Source: Sphingobacterium kitahiroshimense (GTDB taxonomy: Bacteria > Bacteroidota > Bacteroidia > Sphingobacteriales > Sphingobacteriaceae). Taken from it: a stretch of 64,000 nt of DNA. Shown here in pieces: positions 60,820-64,000 of this stretch. A model generated the notes under the pieces. The model saw only the letters and a list, made by a program, of their open reading frames with translations, ran no database searches and was not told the origin of the DNA. The first letter of the stretch is position 1. Each line of letters begins with the position of its first letter. Both the position numbers and the translations under genes were made by a program. The stretch is from assembly GCF_025961315.1 (NCBI RefSeq), contig NZ_JAOQNK010000001.1, positions 5,580,001 to 5,644,000 on the forward strand. The letters run 5' to 3'.

Positions 60820-60854
60820 GTGGCAGGATTTGGCTTTGAGAGGCAGGATTTGTC
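60820..60854 (-). promoter_or_regulatory. ICE 35-bp tandem motif, copy D (before DUF1896)
   Basis: GTGGCAGGATTTGGC followed by TTTGAGAGGCAGGATTTGTC, with the same 20-bp period as the copy before traA. It is 69 bp from the DUF1896 start. Confidence 0.65.
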
Positions 60855-60865
60855 GTAATGGGCAA

Positions 60866-60892
60866 TAAAAAAACCTCTGAAAGTTAGAGGTT
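60866..60892 (-). terminator. Terminator after ORF6N gene
   Basis: AACCTCT (60872-60878) pairs with AGAGGTT (60886-60892); on the minus strand a T-run follows. It stops the topoisomerase-ORF6N message before the DUF1896 promoter. Confidence 0.75.
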
Positions 60893-60896
60893 CGTG

Positions 60897-61778
60897 CTAT
60901 GGGTTGTTTAAGATTTGAAGCATTCTGCCGACTTCAATATCCATTCTCGAAAAGGCAAACCATTTTTTACCCAGGTCTTTGAGAGATGCTCCAATATGGT
61001 AAAGTTCTGTATCGTCAATTATCATAAATCGGTCGTGAGCATCGGAAAAGACCTCAACTTCAATATTCGGATATTGACTGTTGTACCGTTGTACATCCAG
61101 CCGTAGCTGATTGCTGATGCTTTTGGTATAAATTGTTACAATCACATTGTCATTCCGTTTGCCCAATAAGGTCAGCACTGTATCATCCACATAATTATCG
61201 AGCAGGATAATGGAACTTTTGGCATTACGTATAATATCAGAAACAAAGGTATAGGCATCAAAAATCTGTCCGTTGTAAAAGATACCTTTTTCGCTGTGGA
61301 GCTTGTCGCTTTCCAAAGCCTTAAAAATCTCTTCAAATTTTTGGTCAGCTTCTAATTGCTTTAGCTCAATTTTATCCAAACGATGAAACAAAGAAGCGTT
61401 GCTGATAAGCATTCTTCGCATTTCAACGAACGCTTCCATAATTTCAACACTGACTTTAACCGCAATATCTGAACGGAGTATTGCAGAAGCCATTGCTACC
61501 CCTTGTTCAGTAAAAACATAGGGAAAATAACGTCTTCCGCCGTAGCTCAAACTTGAGGTTCCAAATTGGAACCTCAAGTTTTCAACTTCCTCTTCGGTCA
61601 GTTGAAAACAAAAAGAAGCCGGAAACCTTTCAATATTTCGTTTTATGGCTTTGTTGAGGTTTTTTGTTTCCACTTGGTATAAGGAAGCCAGGTCGCTATC
61701 AAGCATCACTTGCTTTCCACGTATTGAATAAATCAGATTTCTGATTTGCGTTGTGCTAATGGTAGGCTTATTTTCCAT
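60897..61778 (-). CDS. ORF6N domain protein with PLD-like C-terminal domain
   Basis: A 293-residue protein. Residues 1-125 are an ORF6N DNA-binding domain (TQIRNLIYSIRGKQVMLDSDLA..., RFPASFCFQLTEEEVENL, YVFTEQGVAMASAILRS). After a coiled linker, residues about 170-280 resemble a phospholipase D-like fold: SIILLDNYVDDTVLTLL and HDRFMIID with H248, R250 and D255 as an HxR-x4-D variant of the HKD motif. ORF6N proteins are phage/ICE regulators; the PLD-like part may be a nuclease or a binding relic. It shares one base with topB. Confidence 0.88.
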   Translation of the reverse strand: MENKPTISTTQIRNLIYSIRGKQVMLDSDLASLYQVETKNLNKAIKRNIERFPASFCFQLTEEEVENLRFQFGTSSLSYGGRRYFPYVFTEQGVAMASAILRSDIAVKVSVEIMEAFVEMRRMLISNASLFHRLDKIELKQLEADQKFEEIFKALESDKLHSEKGIFYNGQIFDAYTFVSDIIRNAKSSIILLDNYVDDTVLTLLGKRNDNVIVTIYTKSISNQLRLDVQRYNSQYPNIEVEVFSDAHDRFMIIDDTELYHIGASLKDLGKKWFAFSRMDIEVGRMLQILNNP

Positions 61779-63874
61779 TACTTTTTGTAGCTTTTATTTT
61801 TATCAAACTCAAAAGAGGTTGTACAATCCTCTTTCAATACAATACACGCATCGAATTTCTTACCTGCCTTGCTTTTCATTCCTTTGATAAGTAAAGTTTT
61901 CTTTTTATTGACAAGGCTTTCAATATCGGCTATGCTAATTTGTACGCCACATACATTGCGGAACTGTATCCAATTACAAGCCTCATCAGGACACTTCACG
62001 ATTTTATCACGGATAATATCACGGATAATGAGTTGCTGGCATTTGCATTTCGGACAAACCAATTTAGGCAGGTTATTTTGGGCTATGGAAGTTAGTAATA
62101 ATTCATTGGTAATAGACGAAGCATAATTTTCCATTTCCTTTTGGAAAGCCCCTATATCTGCTTCGTTGTTCTCAATTTTCTGCAATGCGAGTTCCCATTC
62201 GGCAGTCATTGCCACGTCCGCAATTTTCCGTTCTTTAACCAATTTATACACTTGCAATCCCTTTTCGGTAGGGATTAAGGATTTCTTTTCTCGTTGGATA
62301 TAGTTACGGGTAAACAGGGTTTCTATTATTGCAGCTCTTGTAGCCGGAGTGCCAATACCGATATTTTGTAAAGCCTTGCGTTCATCTTCATTTTCGATTT
62401 CCTTTCCGGCAGTTTCCATAGCCGACAAAAGCCCTGCTTCGGTATAAAGCACAGGTGGTTTGGTTTTCTTTTCGAGGACGGATGCTTCTTTTATTTTAAG
62501 TTCATCGCCTTTTTTCAGTTCAGGTAAATCCTGTACAGGTTCTGTATCATCGTCCGTAAAACTTCCCTTAACGGAACGCCAGCCAGCTTCTATAATCTTA
62601 TAGCCTTTTGCGGTAAAATCGTAATGCAATACCTGTAAACCGACATCGGTTATCTCTTTAAAACAAGCTTGTGAAAGGGCTTCGAGCAATCGAAAGGCAA
62701 TCATATCATAAATGGCATTTTCCTTTGCGTTCAGTGCTGACGGGATTTTGTCTGTAATTAATAGTCCGTGGTGGTCGGTAACACGCAAATCGTTCACGAT
62801 ACGTTTATTGAAACGTCCCCATTTCATTTTTGATACGGCTTGCTTGCAAGTTTCTCTATCTTGCAAAGCCCTCACGAGGTTGGGAATTTCTGCCCACATA
62901 TCTTCAGGTATGTATTTGCTTCCGGTACGTGGGTAAGTGATAAACTTTTTTTCGTAAAGGCTTTGGGCAATATTGAGGGTTTCTTCGGCAGAAAGGTTCA
63001 ATTTTTTATTGGCTTCCTTTTGCAATCCGGTAAGGTCGAACAATAAAGGCGGTTGTTCTGTAACACTTTTGGTTTCTACAGATATAATTGTTGCCGTTTC
63101 GCTTCGCTGAATGGCTTTCAGCGTATCATCGGCAATTTTTTGGTCTTCCCATTTTGTTTTGGAAATGCTTTTAAAATCTATCAGCTCTTTATTGTGTGAT
63201 AACTGTAATTGCCAATATTTCTTTACCGAGAAATTTTTGTTTTCCAAATACCTTTTGCATATCAAAGCCAGTGTAGGTGTCTGCACTCTTCCGAGCGAAT
63301 AAATGCCATTGCCTGCGGCAATGCTCAACGCCTGTGTAGCATTGATGCCTACAAGCCAATCGGCACGGCTTCTGCCTTTTGCCGCCTGATACAATCCGTC
63401 AAATTCTTTTCCGTCTTTTAGATTATCAAAACCTTGTTTTATGGCTTTTTCGGTAAGCGAACTAATCCAAAGGCGTTCAAAGGGCTTGTTACATTTGAGG
63501 TATTCATAGATATAGCGAAATATCAATTCGCCCTCACGCCCTGCATCGGTAGCAACAATGATGCTGCTGCTACGGTTAAAAAGCTGTTCGATGACTTTCA
63601 GTTGCTTTAACGCTCCTGTATCGGCGGTATAGCCTTTGTCTTTTTTTACTTTCCGGACGGTCAGCAAAAACGGGTTTGGAAGTATAGGCAATGAAGCTTT
63701 GTCAAATCCCGAAATTCCGTAATCTTCGGGCATTCCCAATCCTATCAAATGACCGAATGCCCACGTAACAAAATAGCCATTTCCTGTCAGGTAGCCGTCC
63801 TTTTTATCAGATGCTCCCACAAGTCCGGCTATTTCCCTTGCTACGCTTGGTTTTTCTGCAATAATTGTTTTCAT
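61778..63874 (-). CDS. topB: Type IA DNA topoisomerase III
   Basis: A 698-residue topoisomerase: Toprim start MKTIIAEKPSVAREIAGLVG, acidic DAGREGELIFRYIYEY (about 107-122), catalytic tyrosine about 314 in KFITYPRTGSKYIPEDM, and a C-terminal zinc-finger-like block (LVCPKCKCQQ... VKCPDEACNW). It unlinks DNA strands, useful for transfer intermediates, and is a usual ICE gene. Full length for the plasmid/ICE TopB type. Confidence 0.96.
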   Translation of the reverse strand: MKTIIAEKPSVAREIAGLVGASDKKDGYLTGNGYFVTWAFGHLIGLGMPEDYGISGFDKASLPILPNPFLLTVRKVKKDKGYTADTGALKQLKVIEQLFNRSSSIIVATDAGREGELIFRYIYEYLKCNKPFERLWISSLTEKAIKQGFDNLKDGKEFDGLYQAAKGRSRADWLVGINATQALSIAAGNGIYSLGRVQTPTLALICKRYLENKNFSVKKYWQLQLSHNKELIDFKSISKTKWEDQKIADDTLKAIQRSETATIISVETKSVTEQPPLLFDLTGLQKEANKKLNLSAEETLNIAQSLYEKKFITYPRTGSKYIPEDMWAEIPNLVRALQDRETCKQAVSKMKWGRFNKRIVNDLRVTDHHGLLITDKIPSALNAKENAIYDMIAFRLLEALSQACFKEITDVGLQVLHYDFTAKGYKIIEAGWRSVKGSFTDDDTEPVQDLPELKKGDELKIKEASVLEKKTKPPVLYTEAGLLSAMETAGKEIENEDERKALQNIGIGTPATRAAIIETLFTRNYIQREKKSLIPTEKGLQVYKLVKERKIADVAMTAEWELALQKIENNEADIGAFQKEMENYASSITNELLLTSIAQNNLPKLVCPKCKCQQLIIRDIIRDKIVKCPDEACNWIQFRNVCGVQISIADIESLVNKKKTLLIKGMKSKAGKKFDACIVLKEDCTTSFEFDKNKSYKK

Positions 63875-63880
63875 ACTTGA

Positions 63881-64000
63881 TTACCTTTTTACGCCTTTGG
63901 ATTTCGCAGGAGCCTTGGGTTTTTCCTGTTGTTCCTGCTGTTGTTTGTTTTTCGGGCTTTGCTGTCCTGACTTCAAAGGCTCGTTGATGTTTTTGGTTGC
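63881..64000 (-). CDS. C-terminal end of a large ICE protein (partial, DUF3945-like)
   Basis: The last 39 codons of a minus-strand gene run off the right edge. The tail is Gln/Lys/Pro-rich (QQQEQQEKPKAPAKSKGVKR), like the ends of DUF3945/DUF4099 proteins that precede topB in this ICE class. The stop is 7 bp before topB, so they are in one operon. The family call is by position and tail type only. Confidence 0.5.
   Translation of the reverse strand, partial: ATKNINEPLKSGQQSPKNKQQQEQQEKPKAPAKSKGVKR

Overview
The window reads as Bacteroidota DNA, probably Sphingobacteriaceae and perhaps Sphingobacterium (the genus is an inference from gene content). Supporting points are promoters of the Bacteroidota type (TTG, about 20 bp, TAnnTTTG), a CTnDOT-like set of tra/mob genes, RteC, and PRTRC genes. 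Positions 1-6502 are ordinary chromosome: an atypical SDR, a Crp/Fnr regulator next to a YceI gene that carries a Crp/Fnr-like box, an FkbM methyltransferase, a YiiX-like hydrolase, and a small lipoprotein/ATP-grasp (YgiC-like) cluster.

From about 6503 to the right edge lies one integrative conjugative element (ICE); its right end is outside the window. Layout: an IntDOT-like tyrosine integrase (6805-8055). A plus-strand module of SSB, DUF932 and PRTRC genes, including a ubiquitin-like C, an E2-like B and an E1/ThiF (8476-14011). A degenerate receiver protein and two small HTH proteins (14290-15605). A stand-alone HEPN-type protein (15776-17065). The minus-strand transfer genes traQ-traE (17543-27026). 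A 12.4-kb plus-strand defence island (27286-39650). Then traD-traA (39683-41820), an origin-like intergenic region, mobA-mobB-mobC (42521-46350), metabolic/stress cargo with visible scars and pseudogenes (46358-53857), RteC (54075-54890), and a minus-strand block of a giant methylase-helicase, DUF1896, ORF6N-PLD, topoisomerase III and the end of another gene (54904-64000).

The defence island is the main point of interest. Nested between hsdS and hsdR of a type I restriction-modification system, and spaced like a single operon, are a CBASS pair (CD-NTase plus two-helix SLATT protein) and a long prokaryotic Argonaute whose PIWI catalytic acids are missing, overlapping a gene for a two-helix membrane protein. 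The expected logic is layered: restriction first, then two separately sensed membrane-damaging abortive responses. A strong promoter (27223-27254) heads the array.

A second discovery-level signal is a 35-bp motif made of two direct repeats 20 bp apart. It occurs upstream of four minus-strand units of the ICE (HTH pair, traE, traA, DUF1896) and probably marks a transfer regulon. The hairpin after traD and the motif copy before traE explain how tra can be split by the defence island and still be expressed. No tRNA, rRNA, CRISPR array or intact insertion sequence was recognised.
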